64,000 nucleotides of DNA from Sphingobacteriaceae bacterium (lineage in GTDB: Bacteria; Bacteroidota; Bacteroidia; Sphingobacteriales; Sphingobacteriaceae): positions 1 to 64,000 of the forward strand of contig JAGIAD010000014.1 of NCBI GenBank assembly GCA_017745075.1, written 5' to 3'. Below the pieces are notes generated by a model. It made no database searches. It was not told the origin of the DNA and worked only from the letters and a program-made list of their open reading frames with translations. The position numbers and the translations under genes are program-made. Position 1 is the stretch's first letter, and each line of letters opens with the position of its first letter. This document shows, one piece after another, positions 1 through 9,820 of the stretch.

Positions 1-5
1 TAATA

Positions 6-78
6 GCCCTGATGGCAGTGGCACGGAGCCAATTCTTCATTGGCGGAGTACAGCGGACAGCAGGACAGAACCCTTCCG
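6..78 (-). repeat. REP-like hairpin repeat, copy 1 (diverged)
   Basis: This is the reverse-orientation copy of an element also seen near 20664, 41545 and 44010. On the minus strand it reads GTCCTGCTGTCCGCTGTACT, then a stem-loop GCCAAT-loop-ATTGGC (positions 28-44), then CCGTGCC and CCATCAGGG. It lies in the gene-free stretch before the desaturase. Nothing else is seen in positions 1-286 apart from the promoter box at 253. Homology of the copies is inferred by eye alignment. Confidence 0.5.
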
Positions 79-252
79 AAAAGAACAGGAAACTGCGCTC
101 CATAAAAATATTGGACTTATAGTGTTCCAAACTTTATCGACCTGTAAACTCTGTGTAAACTGATTTAAAGGGCTGTGGATAATTTTGAACTCAATTATGA
201 TCGATTTAGGGCTAAATATGTTAATATCATAAGGTTTGCAGTAATATTTGGT

Positions 253-260
253 TATCTTTG
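253..260 (+). promoter_or_regulatory. -7 promoter box of the desaturase
   Basis: TATCTTTG matches the Bacteroidota -7 consensus TAnnTTTG exactly and lies 26 bases before the start codon. No well-spaced -33 TTTG is evident; a TTTG at 235-238 is only 14 bases upstream. Confidence 0.5.
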
Positions 261-286
261 CTGTTAATAATATATAAACACAAGTA

Positions 287-1267
287 ATGAGTTTTTTTGC
301 AGATAAAAGAAGGGAAGTAATGGTGCATATTGAAAAATATATGCTGGAGATGATGGATACCTATCTTAAACCAATCGATACAAACTGGCAACCGTCTGAT
401 TTTCTTCCCGATTCTACCAGTGATACATTTTATCAGGATATTAGAATATTAAGGGATAATGCAAAAGACCTTTCTTATGATTTAGTGGCTGTATTGATTG
501 GCGATACCATTACAGAAGAAGCTTTACCTACTTACGAATCGTGGCTGGCCATGGTTCAGGGACCAAGTATGAAAGAAGATGGTGGCTGGATGAAATGGAA
601 CAGGCACTGGACCGCAGAAGAAAACCGTCACGGTGATCTGTTAAATAAATATTTATACCTGTCTGGCCGCGTAGATATGCGACAAATGGAGATCTCTACG
701 CAGTACCTTATTGCAGATGGTTTCGATATCGGAACTGGTCACGATCCTTACCGTAACTTTATCTATACCTCTTTTCAGGAGCTGGCTACCAATATTTCGC
801 ATAGAAGGGTAGCTTCTTTAGCGAAAAAAAGCGGCGATACCTTATTGTCGAGAATGTGCGGTGTTATTGCCTCTGATGAAGCAAGGCATGCTAAAGCGTA
901 CAAAGATTTTATGAACCGCATTTTCGAGGTTGACCCAAGTGAAGCGATGCTGGCTTTTGAAGATATGATGCGTAAAAAGATTGTAATGCCAGCGCATTTC
1001 TTACGTGAAGTTGGTTTGAAAATCGGTCAGACATTTGGACATTTTACTGATGCTGCACAACGTTTAGGCGTTTATACAGCGGTTGATTATGTTGAAATTA
1101 TGCAACAGTTAATTGTTGACTGGAAAATTGAGGGTATGCGCGATTTAAATGAAGCTGGCGAAAAAGCACGCGATTATATTATGGCTTTACCTGCGCGTTT
1201 GTTGCGTGTGGCCGAACGCATGAAAAACCCAACGATTGATTATAAATTTAGCTGGATTGCAGGATAA
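287..1267 (+). CDS. acyl-ACP desaturase (plant stearoyl-ACP desaturase type)
   Basis: This is a soluble di-iron desaturase of the FA_desaturase_2 family, which puts a cis double bond into acyl-ACP chains and so tunes membrane fluidity. Both diagnostic iron-binding helices are visible: EENRHG at residues 111-116 and DEARHA at 197-202, the E-E-x-R-H and D-E-x-R-H pattern of the family. The length of 326 aa fits bacterial members. The start has a promoter box 26 bases upstream, and a terminator follows 22 bases after the stop, so the gene is probably monocistronic. Chain-length and position specificity cannot be read from the sequence. Confidence 0.93.
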   Translation: MSFFADKRREVMVHIEKYMLEMMDTYLKPIDTNWQPSDFLPDSTSDTFYQDIRILRDNAKDLSYDLVAVLIGDTITEEALPTYESWLAMVQGPSMKEDGGWMKWNRHWTAEENRHGDLLNKYLYLSGRVDMRQMEISTQYLIADGFDIGTGHDPYRNFIYTSFQELATNISHRRVASLAKKSGDTLLSRMCGVIASDEARHAKAYKDFMNRIFEVDPSEAMLAFEDMMRKKIVMPAHFLREVGLKIGQTFGHFTDAAQRLGVYTAVDYVEIMQQLIVDWKIEGMRDLNEAGEKARDYIMALPARLLRVAERMKNPTIDYKFSWIAG

Positions 1268-1288
1268 AAGTAATTAAGAGATATACGG

Positions 1289-1317
1289 AAGCCCAGATTT
1301 TACATCAGGGCTTTTTT
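1289..1317 (+). terminator. terminator of the desaturase
   Basis: AAGCCC(A)GAT pairs with ATC(A)GGGCTT across an A-A mismatch, followed by a T-run, 22 bases after the stop. Confidence 0.7.
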
Positions 1318-1344
1318 GTTTATTCGTTAACTCGATCAATGCAC

Positions 1345-1462
1345 ATCCCACACCGTTATTTCGAGCGGAATGTACGCAGCCAAGAACCGCGCAGTGCTCA
1401 GCGAAGCTAAATCTGTCTCGAGATAGATCTCTCCACTCTGCTATGCTCCGGTCGAGATGACG
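1345..1462. repeat. dispersed TCATTTCGA-type inverted repeat, copy A
   Basis: A spacer repeat with outer arms of the type TTATTTCGAGCGGA and GGTCGAGATGACG, and inner arms around CTAAATCT and AGATCTCTCC. Related elements occur at 31990, 50344 and 62818. It sits between two convergent genes. It is not coding. Confidence 0.6.
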
Positions 1463-1467
1463 AAAGC

Positions 1468-2391
1468 CTAATAATAAATATCTCCCTGTTTGGCGACATT
1501 AAAACCATTTTTTAAAACCTGTTTTTCGGTATTTTTATCCCAAAGAAGAGGGTTGGTATGGTTAAAGTGAATAAAAAAGATTTTACTTTTTATGCTGCTG
1601 ATCTCTTTACTGAAAAGGCTTTCGGTTTCGGTTACCAACGGGTGGGGCACTTCGGCAATTGGTCTGTTGCCAAGCTCTGTATTACTGTAAAAAGTAGCAT
1701 CCAGCATGGCCATATCTACATTTTTTACCTCATCAATAATATTTTTGTTCCACTTGCTCCATTTATCAATATCGGGGATAAAAAGGTATTTTTTGCTTGG
1801 TGTTTCAATTTTAAAACCAGCGGTCTCTGAAAATTCATCTCTATGCGGAACGGTGAAGGCTGTTATTTTGTTGTTAGCAATGTCTATAGATTTATCAGCG
1901 CTTAATGTAACCAGGTTAATATTGTTAAGTTTGACCAACTGGCTCCAAGGGCCGTTCTGTTCGATAAAAGACCTTAACTTGGGAAGGGTATAAACTTTTA
2001 AAGCCTTTGTAGACATCACTTCCCTGCCAAACTCCATTAATCCGGTATAGTGGCCGATGTGGGCATGGGTAATAAAAATGCCTTCAGGTAAATAAGGATA
2101 AGCTTCATTGGTTTTTTTTCGGAAATCCTGAAGCTGCAACTTAATATCAGGTGTAGCTTCAAAAAGCCACCATTTTTTGGTTTTAGGATCGACTAAGGCA
2201 AGTGAAACTACGTTTTTTCTTAATTTTTGATGTTTCCAAGCCATTTTACAGCAATTTTTCTGACAGCCCATGTGCGGATAACCGCCATCTTGAGCAACAC
2301 CCAACACTAAAATATAAGAAGACTGAAATGCTTCCTGTGCGCTGGTTTTGAGAGAAAAAAGGAGTGCGAAAAATAATATTATAATTCTCAT
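1468..2391 (-). CDS. PqqB-like MBL-fold hydrolase, exported
   Basis: A metallo-beta-lactamase-fold protein resembling PqqB. Residues 1-18 form a signal peptide ending at SAQ. An early cysteine cluster GCQKNCC (about residues 42-48) recalls the PqqB cysteine motif. The usual HxHxDH metal motif appears as HAHIGHYTGL, with Gly in place of Asp. Later metal-ligand candidates are VPHRDE, DATF and HFNH near the C-terminus. The start codon directly abuts the icmF stop, so the two are probably co-transcribed. No pqqA, C, D or E is nearby, so a role in PQQ synthesis is unlikely. The real substrate is unknown. Confidence 0.75.
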   Translation of the reverse strand: MRIIILFFALLFSLKTSAQEAFQSSYILVLGVAQDGGYPHMGCQKNCCKMAWKHQKLRKNVVSLALVDPKTKKWWLFEATPDIKLQLQDFRKKTNEAYPYLPEGIFITHAHIGHYTGLMEFGREVMSTKALKVYTLPKLRSFIEQNGPWSQLVKLNNINLVTLSADKSIDIANNKITAFTVPHRDEFSETAGFKIETPSKKYLFIPDIDKWSKWNKNIIDEVKNVDMAMLDATFYSNTELGNRPIAEVPHPLVTETESLFSKEISSIKSKIFFIHFNHTNPLLWDKNTEKQVLKNGFNVAKQGDIYY

Positions 2392-5300
2392 TTACATGTT
2401 TCTTCTATATTGTCCGCCCACTTCGTAAAGGGCTTTACTGATCTGGCCTATTGAACATACTTTACAGATTTCCATCAGCTGTTCGAAAATATTATCGCCT
2501 GCAATGGCCGATTTTTGCAACTGTTTTAATAAATCAGCAGCACGGTCGGCGTTGCGTTCCTGGAATTTCTGCAGTGCCAGGATCTGGTATTGTTTTTCGT
2601 CTTCTGTAGCACGGATTACCTCGCCGGGAACAATAGTAGGGGAGCCATTCTTGTTTAAAAAAGTATTTACTCCTACAATCGGGTACTCACCAGTATGTTT
2701 GAGGGTTTCGTAATACAGGCTTTCTTCCTGTATTTTTCCACGCTGGTACATGGTTTCCATGGCACCTAAAACACCTCCACGATCGTTAATGCGTTTAAAT
2801 TCGGCTAAAACTGCTTCTTCTACCAGATCTGTTAATTCTTCGATGATAAAGGCACCTTGTAACGGGTTTTCGTTTTTGGCGAGGCCCAGTTCACGGTTAA
2901 TGATCAATTGTATGGCCATTGCCCTTCTCACCGATTCTTCGGTAGGCGTGGTAATGGCTTCGTCATAAGCGTTGGTATGTAGGGAGTTACAGTTGTCATA
3001 AATAGCGTATAGCGCCTGCAAAGTGGTTCTGATGTCGTTAAAATCGATTTCCTGTGCATGTAAAGAACGACCTGAGGTTTGAATATGATATTTAAGCTTC
3101 TGTGAACGATCGTTCCCTTTGTATTTATTTTTGATCGCTTTGGCCCAGATTCTTCTCGCTACACGACCGATAACAGCATATTCGGGGTCAATCCCGTTAG
3201 AGAAAAAGAAAGAGAGATTTGGGGCGAAATCGTCTATGTGCATGCCACGGCTTAAATAATACTCTACAAAAGTAAAACCGTTGCTCAGGGTAAAGGCCAG
3301 CTGGGAAATGGGATTGGCTCCTGCTTCTGCGATGTGATAGCCTGAGATAGATACAGAATAAAAATTCCGTACTTTATTATCGATAAAGTATTTCTGGATG
3401 TCGCCCATCATCCGCAAGGCAAATTCAGTAGAAAATATGCAGGTATTCTGCGCCTGATCTTCTTTTAAGATATCGGCCTGAACGGTTCCCCTTACCGAAC
3501 TGATGGCTTTCGCTCTGATCTGTGCATAAACGTCGGCGGGTAGAACCTGGTCGCCGGTGACACCTAAAAGCATTAAACCTAAACCATTATTCCCTTCGGG
3601 TAAAGTACCATTGTATGAAGGTTTTTCAATGTTTTTAGATTTATATATTGCATCAATCTTAGCCTGAACTTCTTTGGTCAGACCGTTTTCGATGATGTAT
3701 TTTTCGCATTGCTGATCAATTGCCGCATTCATGAAAAAGCCCAGCAACATGGGCGCTGGCCCGTTAATGGTCATTGATACAGATGTAGATGGTGCGCAAA
3801 GGTCAAAACCTGAATATAGTTTTTTAGCATCATCCAAAGTAGCAATACTTACTCCTGAGTTACCGATTTTTCCATAAATATCGGGCCGCAGATGCGGATC
3901 TTCACCATAAAGGGTAACGGAATCAAAAGCAGTAGATAAGCGGTGTGCTGGTTGACCCAGTGACACATAGTGAAAACGTTTATTGGTGCGTTCTGGGCCA
4001 CCTTCTCCGGCAAACATCCTTGTAGGGTCTTCGCCATCTCTTTTTAATGGAAATACGCCTGCTGCATAGGGAAATTCTCCGGGCAGGTTTTCGGTTAAAA
4101 GCCACCTTAAAATATCGCCCCAATCTTCATATCGCGGTAAAGATACTTTTGGGATATTTAGTTTGGAAAGCGATTCGTAAAATAAAGGCTGCTTAATTTC
4201 TTTATCGCGAACTTTATAAATGAAGAATTCTTCTTTGTATGCGCTTTTGGTTTCCGGCCATTGGCGGAGTAAACGTTTGCATTCGCCATCTAATTGTTCT
4301 TCGAAATAATGGTAAGTTGAATTTAAGTTTTTTAACACCCCGTCTTGCGGCGCTCCCTCTACGAGAGGGGAATTAGTATCATTTAATAAATCGATCACAC
4401 CTTTGAGCTGGTACATTTTACGGGCAATAGTGGCCTGCTTATCTACCCATTCATTATACATTTGGCTCGATTCGGCAATTTCTGCGAGGTAACGGATGCG
4501 ATCAGGAGGAATGATGTAGATTTTTTCTGACTGATCGGAAGTTAATTCCATTTTCGCATTAAAATCGGTTCCCGTTTTTTGCTTGATCTGCTCCATTAAA
4601 GCCACAAACAGGTTATTCATGCCGGGATCGTTAAATTGCGATGCCATAGTACCATAAACAGGGATTTCATCGTCTTTGGCGTCGAAAATGTTATGGTTGC
4701 GCCGGTATTGTTTGCGTACATCGCGCAGGGCATCTAAAGCCCCTCTTTTATCAAATTTATTGATGGCTACCAGGTCGGCAAAATCAAGCATATCGATTTT
4801 TTCGAGCTGGGTAGCCGCTCCGAATTCGGGGGTCATTACATAAAGCGAAACGTCGCAATGTTCGGTAATTTCGGTATCAGATTGGCCAATACCTGAGGTT
4901 TCTACAATAATTAGATCATAGCCTGCGGCTTTGCAGATATCGATACTTTCCTGTACATTTTTTGATAAGGCCAGGTTGGCCTGACGGGTGGCTAAAGAAC
5001 GCATGTATACCCTGGGGTTATTGATGGCATTCATCCGGATACGGTCGCCGAGTAAAGCCCCGCCTGTTTTTCTTTTCGAAGGATCGACGGAAATAATGGC
5101 CAGGGTTTTGTCTTTCACTTCTACCAAAAAACGACGGACCAGTTCATCTACCAGGGATGATTTTCCTGCACCACCGGTTCCGGTAATGCCTACAATTGGG
5201 GCAGTATTATTTTTGGAAAGTTTCTTTAATTCATCAACAAATTTTTGGGCACCTTCAGGATCATTTTCTGCAACAGTAATAGCCCCGGCGATGGCTTTTA

Positions 5301-5787
5301 TATCTTTTGCCGGAATGGTTTGTAATTCGTTTGTGATATCCGTTTTGGTTACAAAATCGGTTTGTACAAGCATATCGTTAATCATGCCCTGTAAGCCCAT
5401 TTTACGGCCATCGTCGGGCGAGTAGATCTTTGCAATTCCGTAAGCCTGCAGCTCTTCAATTTCTGAAGGCAGGATTACACCACCGCCACCTGCAAATATC
5501 TTAATATGGCCCGAACCTCTTTCCTGCAAAAGATCGTACATATACTTGAAATATTCGATATGGCCCCCCTGGTAAGAAGTCATCGCAATGCCCTGAACAT
5601 CTTCCTGTATCGCACAATTCACAACTTCATCAACCGAGCGGTTATGACCAAGATGGATAACCTCAGCACCGGACGACTGAAGGATACGGCGCATGATGTT
5701 AATGGTTGCATCGTGGCCATCAAAAAGGGAAGCGGCAGTTACAAATCGGATTTTATTTTTAGGTTTATATATTTCTACTTGTTGCAT
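2392..5787 (-). CDS. icmF: fused isobutyryl-CoA mutase IcmF
   Basis: An adenosylcobalamin-dependent acyl-CoA mutase interconverting isobutyryl-CoA and n-butyryl-CoA or related branched acyl-CoAs. Three parts are fused: an N-terminal B12-binding domain with DGHDA at about 23-27, a MeaB-like G-protein chaperone with P-loop [12 protein letters not shown] at about 200-211, and a C-terminal mutase barrel containing [19 protein letters not shown] and the FGEDP-like YGEDP. The order B12-GTPase-mutase is specific to IcmF and differs from methylmalonyl-CoA mutase. The frame is open 18 codons further, to 5841. The start at 5787 is preferred because the product then begins [20 protein letters not shown], as in known IcmF, and because a promoter box at 5855-5862 would leave almost no leader for the longer form. 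Confidence 0.93.
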   Translation of the reverse strand: MQQVEIYKPKNKIRFVTAASLFDGHDATINIMRRILQSSGAEVIHLGHNRSVDEVVNCAIQEDVQGIAMTSYQGGHIEYFKYMYDLLQERGSGHIKIFAGGGGVILPSEIEELQAYGIAKIYSPDDGRKMGLQGMINDMLVQTDFVTKTDITNELQTIPAKDIKAIAGAITVAENDPEGAQKFVDELKKLSKNNTAPIVGITGTGGAGKSSLVDELVRRFLVEVKDKTLAIISVDPSKRKTGGALLGDRIRMNAINNPRVYMRSLATRQANLALSKNVQESIDICKAAGYDLIIVETSGIGQSDTEITEHCDVSLYVMTPEFGAATQLEKIDMLDFADLVAINKFDKRGALDALRDVRKQYRRNHNIFDAKDDEIPVYGTMASQFNDPGMNNLFVALMEQIKQKTGTDFNAKMELTSDQSEKIYIIPPDRIRYLAEIAESSQMYNEWVDKQATIARKMYQLKGVIDLLNDTNSPLVEGAPQDGVLKNLNSTYHYFEEQLDGECKRLLRQWPETKSAYKEEFFIYKVRDKEIKQPLFYESLSKLNIPKVSLPRYEDWGDILRWLLTENLPGEFPYAAGVFPLKRDGEDPTRMFAGEGGPERTNKRFHYVSLGQPAHRLSTAFDSVTLYGEDPHLRPDIYGKIGNSGVSIATLDDAKKLYSGFDLCAPSTSVSMTINGPAPMLLGFFMNAAIDQQCEKYIIENGLTKEVQAKIDAIYKSKNIEKPSYNGTLPEGNNGLGLMLLGVTGDQVLPADVYAQIRAKAISSVRGTVQADILKEDQAQNTCIFSTEFALRMMGDIQKYFIDNKVRNFYSVSISGYHIAEAGANPISQLAFTLSNGFTFVEYYLSRGMHIDDFAPNLSFFFSNGIDPEYAVIGRVARRIWAKAIKNKYKGNDRSQKLKYHIQTSGRSLHAQEIDFNDIRTTLQALYAIYDNCNSLHTNAYDEAITTPTEESVRRAMAIQLIINRELGLAKNENPLQGAFIIEELTDLVEEAVLAEFKRINDRGGVLGAMETMYQRGKIQEESLYYETLKHTGEYPIVGVNTFLNKNGSPTIVPGEVIRATEDEKQYQILALQKFQERNADRAADLLKQLQKSAIAGDNIFEQLMEICKVCSIGQISKALYEVGGQYRRNM

Positions 5788-5854
5788 ACATTGGGATTTA
5801 GGGGATTGATTTGTACAGAAAATAACCAATCCGTGTTCCAAATATTTGGTTATG

Positions 5855-5862
5855 CAAATGTA
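5855..5862 (-). promoter_or_regulatory. -7 promoter box of icmF
   Basis: TACATTTG on the minus strand matches TAnnTTTG. It lies about 68 bases before the chosen start and supports the shorter icmF product. Confidence 0.4.
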
Positions 5863-5914
5863 CTAAATTAAGCACTTTTAAGCGCGAATACCCTATACTG
5901 TTATGGCTTTTGGT

Positions 5915-6286
5915 CTATTCCAGTTCGCGTCCAAACTGCAGCATATAGCCGTTATTGTCATAAATGGCAAATTCGCGCATACCGAATTCAAAATCCTCAA
6001 GCGGGTAACAGATTCCGCACTGGCCTTTTAAACTTTCCCAGAGTTGCTCAACGTCATCGGTTTTGATATAAAGTGAACCACTCATAATTGCTTTCGGCAT
6101 ATTGCGGTGTTCGTTTGGCATGCAGAACATGATTTCTATCCCATCTTTACTGAGGCTAAACCAGCTAAGGTCATCGAATTTTGCGTCACAGGCGAAACCT
6201 AAAATTGTTGTGTAAAACTTTAGGGTTGCTGGCATATCATGCGATTCGAGCATGGGGGTAAGTTTGATGGCGGTATATGTTGACAT
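5915..6286 (-). CDS. VOC (glyoxalase/bleomycin-resistance) superfamily protein
   Basis: A 123-aa single-domain vicinal-oxygen-chelate fold. The start KLTPMLESHDMPATLKFYTT and the ending REFAIYDNNGYMLQFG are typical of the paired beta-alpha-beta-beta-beta modules. Glu or His metal ligands cannot be assigned with confidence, and some members are metal-free binding proteins. The gene stands alone between icmF (upstream on the same strand) and pafA. The substrate is unknown. Confidence 0.8.
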   Translation of the reverse strand: MSTYTAIKLTPMLESHDMPATLKFYTTILGFACDAKFDDLSWFSLSKDGIEIMFCMPNEHRNMPKAIMSGSLYIKTDDVEQLWESLKGQCGICYPLEDFEFGMREFAIYDNNGYMLQFGRELE

Positions 6287-6496
6287 GATGTTAAGATAAA
6301 AAAATATAGTTTAATTTTACCATATAAGACATTTGAGATCATATAAGTTCAATGCGAAAGTGATACAATCTTAGGATATGCTCAGGTGACTTAGGTGGTT
6401 CAATATGTATAGTGTAGTTTACGGTTTTTTTAACACCTTAGCCACCTAAGATCATCTTCATGGTAAGCCATTAGTCTATAAAGGCTATGAAACAAA

Positions 6497-6522
6497 AAAA
6501 CTATGCTGGTGAGCATAGTTTT
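6497..6522 (-). terminator. terminator of pafA
   Basis: AAAACTATGCT-GGTG-AGCATAGTTTT hairpin just after the pafA stop, with an A-run on the plus strand that becomes a U-tract in the minus transcript. Confidence 0.75.
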
Positions 6523-6528
6523 TAAATA

Positions 6529-8187
6529 TTATTTATTGGTGATTTCGGTGATTGGCTCTCCAACCGTCCCATTGGGAGTTTGGATGTGTAACAGTGCAGC
6601 CAGTGTTGGTGCAATATCTGTCATGTAATGCATTTTGTTTGTTGCGCCCGGTTTAACTCCCCAGCCCATAAAAACTAATGGGATATGCGAATCGTACGGG
6701 TTCCAATTGCCATGCGTGGTACCTGTACTGCCACCATTAAACCAGTTGGGCTGCAAAACATAATAAATATCACCACTTCTACGGGCATTATAGCCATTGG
6801 TAATCATCTTTTTCTGGATTTCCTGAAGTGTAGTCTGCGATATTTTAGCAATATCTACAGCATTCTGGAAACCATCTAATCTTTTTAAGAATTCAACAGC
6901 AGCTGATTTAATCACGTCGAAACTCACATCACCTTTATCGGTTTTATCGTGATCGAAAATGATCTGATTGTTCATTGATCTTAAAACCACATTGTTTACT
7001 TTAAATTTATCATTTAAATAAGCATTTAATTTGTTGGCAATATCCCTGTCGCTAACTATTCCCGAAGGCATTTTATTTTCCTGCATAAAACCTGGTACAT
7101 GGGCAGCGCCATGATCGGCTGTTAAAAATACGGTGTAATTTCCTTTACCAACTTTTTTATCAAGATAATTGAAAAATTCTTCGAAATCTTTATCCAAGCG
7201 CAAATAAGTATCTTCTGCTTCTATCGAATTCGGACCATAAGCATGGCCAATATAATCTGTAGATGAGCAGCTTACCGCCAGGAAATCGGTAATGTTATCC
7301 TGGCCTAAATCTTCAGAAAGGATAGCCAGTTTAGCAAGGTCTAAAGTGATGGTATTGCCATAAGGTGTACTTCTGATGGCATCGAAATTTTTATCTATAT
7401 TCTGGGTTAACTGGTGAGGAAATGTGCTCTGTTTACCTTCATAAGCTTTTTCATCAGCGGTACTGTTTACGTAAGTATTAATAGGGTATAAAGTCTCCCA
7501 GTTTTTTGCATAAAACTTGTTTGCCAGTTTCAGTTTGTTATAATCGGCAACCCAGCCCGGTACTTCTTTCATGTAATAGGTACTGGTAATCCAGTTCCCG
7601 GTGCTGCCCTGATACCAATAAGCAGCGTTTGCAGCATGGCCCGCCGGAAGGATCGATCCCCTGTCTTTTAATGAAATACCGATCACTTTGCCTCTGAAAT
7701 TGGTTGCTAACCTTAATTCATCGGTTATGGTGGTGGTTAGCATGTTTTTTGGCGACATATTGCCTTCTGATGAGGGTGTACTGCCAACTGTTGATACGGA
7801 AGAATCTTCTGTACAGTAGACGCCCTTTTTAGTTTCAGGATCGTACCAATCGTTACCGATAATGCCGTGAACAGCTGGCACCGAACCGGTATAGATGCAG
7901 GTATGGCCACATGCAGTGTAGGTAGGGGTATAAGGAATAAATGTATTTTCTACTGAAAAGCCTTCATTGATTAATCTTTTAAAACCACCATTGGTGTAGC
8001 GGTTATAGTAACGGTATAAATAATCCCAACGCATCTGATCAACCACCAGGCCTACCACCAGTTTAGGGCGTGCAACTTCGGCAGGGAATGCTTTTGGCTG
8101 TACAGGGGTAGTTTTTTTAGTCTGGGCAGAAGAGAGTGAAAGTGAAAAAATAGATATAGAAAAGATTAGACAGGAAATTTTCTTCAT
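6529..8187 (-). CDS. pafA: PafA-type alkaline phosphatase, exported
   Basis: A periplasmic or surface phosphate monoesterase releasing inorganic phosphate from many organic phosphates. Residues 1-21 are a signal peptide ending SSAQ. The catalytic set of Elizabethkingia PafA (T79, N100, K162, R164) maps with a constant offset of 12 to T91 in TYTACGHT, N112 in GNDWYD, K174 and R176 in SLKDRGS. Metal ligands include D50 in VVDQMRWD and HG/DH in TADHGAAH. The length of 552 aa is normal. The gene is monocistronic with its own terminator. No Pho-box-like sequence was recognised. Confidence 0.93.
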   Translation of the reverse strand: MKKISCLIFSISIFSLSLSSAQTKKTTPVQPKAFPAEVARPKLVVGLVVDQMRWDYLYRYYNRYTNGGFKRLINEGFSVENTFIPYTPTYTACGHTCIYTGSVPAVHGIIGNDWYDPETKKGVYCTEDSSVSTVGSTPSSEGNMSPKNMLTTTITDELRLATNFRGKVIGISLKDRGSILPAGHAANAAYWYQGSTGNWITSTYYMKEVPGWVADYNKLKLANKFYAKNWETLYPINTYVNSTADEKAYEGKQSTFPHQLTQNIDKNFDAIRSTPYGNTITLDLAKLAILSEDLGQDNITDFLAVSCSSTDYIGHAYGPNSIEAEDTYLRLDKDFEEFFNYLDKKVGKGNYTVFLTADHGAAHVPGFMQENKMPSGIVSDRDIANKLNAYLNDKFKVNNVVLRSMNNQIIFDHDKTDKGDVSFDVIKSAAVEFLKRLDGFQNAVDIAKISQTTLQEIQKKMITNGYNARRSGDIYYVLQPNWFNGGSTGTTHGNWNPYDSHIPLVFMGWGVKPGATNKMHYMTDIAPTLAALLHIQTPNGTVGEPITEITNK

Positions 8188-8255
8188 TGTATTTTAGTTA
8201 AAAGGCTAAATTAACAACTTTTAAGTGAAGATATTTTGAAGTTAATGTAAAGATT

Positions 8256-9545
8256 TTATATCGCTTCGGCTACAACAAATGTGCTTCCCCCTATAAAAAC
8301 CAGGTCGTTAGCACCGGCTGATCGTATAGCATTTGCTTTTGCTTCGGCAACTGATGTGTAAGTGTTGCCGTTTAAATGATAAGTGGATGCCTGTTCTTTT
8401 AGTTTATCAGCCGCTAAACCCCGTTCCAGATCAGGCTTGCAGAAATAGTAAGTGGCATTTTTTGGCATGAGCGCTAAAACTTTCGAAATATCCTTATCGT
8501 TTACCATACCGAAAACAATATGTAGGTTCTGATAAGGGGTTTGCGCAATGTTTTTAATTACTTCAGAAATCCCGGCTTCGTTATGTCCGGTATCGCAGAT
8601 CACTAAAGGATTTCTGCTCAAAGTTTGCCAGCGGCCTTGTAATCCTGTTTGTTTTTTAACCAGGCCGATGCCTTTATAAATACTTTCCTGATCGGTTTTA
8701 ATATCAGTTTTCTCGTTCAGTACTGCTAAGGTTTCTAAAACAGTTAGTATATTTTTATGCTGATAAGTCCCGGTGAGGTCGCTTTTAAGGTTTTGATATT
8801 TGATTTTCCCTTCCTGGTAAACGGATAAGGAAAGTTTATTGTTTTTGATGTTAAAATCCACTGCAGTTAATACTGAATCGGCAAAAACTATTGGAGCACT
8901 TAATTCTTTTGCCTTCTTGATAAAAACCGGAGCCGATTCTTCCTGCGTTTCACCAATTACAACAGGAATATTCTTTTTGATAATGCCTGCTTTTTCGCCT
9001 GCAATTTCGGCAAGTGTATTGCCCAGCATATTTGTATGGTCGAGGCTGATATTGGTGATCACTGAAATTTGCGGGGTAATGATATTTGTTGAATCTAATC
9101 TGCCGCCCAAACCCACTTCAATTACGGCCACATCTACTTTATGTTTGGCAAAGTGATTGAATGCAAGGGCAACGGTCACCTCGAAAAATGAAGGTTCGGT
9201 TTTTTCAATGAGTTTTTGCTGTTCCTTTACAAAAGAAACCACTTCTGTTTTGCTGATCATTTTCCCGTTGATGCGGATGCGCTCGCGGAAATCTTTTAAA
9301 TGTGGAGAGGTATATAACCCGGTTTTATAACCCTGTGCTTGTAATACAGAAGCCAACATATGCGAGGTTGATCCTTTTCCGTTTGTGCCGGCCACATGGA
9401 TGCTTTTAAATTTATCCTGCGGATTATCCAAAGCATTGCAGAGGATGATGGTATTGGTTAAATCTTTTTTAAATGCAGAGGCGCCAACGCGGGTAAACAT
9501 CGGGAGTTTACTGTATAAAAAATCAAGCGTTTGTTGGTAGTTCAT
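8256..9545 (-). CDS. folC: bifunctional folylpolyglutamate/dihydrofolate synthase FolC
   Basis: Adds glutamate to dihydropteroate and then to folates. The Mur-ligase P-loop is visible as VAGTNGKGSTSHML, followed by YTSPHLKDFRERIRINGK and a family-typical VIEVGLGGRLDSTN. The frame is open to 9689, but the added 48 residues are not folC-like. The ATG at 9545 begins MNYQQTLDFLYSKLPMFTR, the normal N-terminus, and a -7 promoter box lies 9 bases upstream. A terminator separates it from the TonB-like gene upstream, so it is a separate transcript. Product 429 aa. Confidence 0.93.
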   Translation of the reverse strand: MNYQQTLDFLYSKLPMFTRVGASAFKKDLTNTIILCNALDNPQDKFKSIHVAGTNGKGSTSHMLASVLQAQGYKTGLYTSPHLKDFRERIRINGKMISKTEVVSFVKEQQKLIEKTEPSFFEVTVALAFNHFAKHKVDVAVIEVGLGGRLDSTNIITPQISVITNISLDHTNMLGNTLAEIAGEKAGIIKKNIPVVIGETQEESAPVFIKKAKELSAPIVFADSVLTAVDFNIKNNKLSLSVYQEGKIKYQNLKSDLTGTYQHKNILTVLETLAVLNEKTDIKTDQESIYKGIGLVKKQTGLQGRWQTLSRNPLVICDTGHNEAGISEVIKNIAQTPYQNLHIVFGMVNDKDISKVLALMPKNATYYFCKPDLERGLAADKLKEQASTYHLNGNTYTSVAEAKANAIRSAGANDLVFIGGSTFVVAEAI

Positions 9546-9553
9546 AATAGGGC

Positions 9554-9561
9554 CAAATATA
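9554..9561 (-). promoter_or_regulatory. -7 promoter box of folC
   Basis: TATATTTG on the minus strand, 9 bases before the ATG at 9545. The transcript would have a very short leader. It argues against the longer reading frame. Confidence 0.5.
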
Positions 9562-9780
9562 AGCGATTGGTGTTTGAAGTTCAAACGGGATTGCTTTCCT
9601 AAGTTTTGAAATTCGAAAACAGGAAAGATTATGATAAGGGTGTAGGCAGGTAAATTTCTAACCAGAGATAAAAGGATGCACAAATACAAATCCGTGTTTA
9701 TCTGTACACATCTGTGGTTAAAAAAACTTAATTTATGTCTTTACTTGTGAGTACCCAGGCCATGGAATAAGAAAACAAAA

Positions 9781-9804
9781 AAGGTCTGTGCTGACACAGA
9801 CCTT
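9781..9804 (-). terminator. terminator of the TolQ-ExbD-TonB operon
   Basis: A perfect 10-bp stem, AAGGTCTGTG-CTGA-CACAGACCTT, followed in the minus transcript by a U-tract. It lies 17 bases after the TonB-like stop. Confidence 0.85.
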
Positions 9805-9820
9805 AGCTATTTAATTATTT

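Noticed and set aside
1-100. GC-richer start of the window as a possible tRNA or other RNA gene
   Set aside because: No tRNA arms or CCA-type end; it matches the reverse of the dispersed hairpin repeat instead.
4988-5425. 145-codon open frame antisense to icmF
   Set aside because: It lies wholly inside the icmF coding region; the Ser/Pro/Phe-rich composition is that of a shadow frame, with no family features.
5788-5841. 18-codon N-terminal extension of icmF
   Set aside because: Not homologous to known IcmF starts; the promoter box at 5855-5862 would leave almost no leader.
9546-9689. 48-codon N-terminal extension of folC
   Set aside because: The promoter box at 9554-9561 lies inside it, and the residues are not folC-like.
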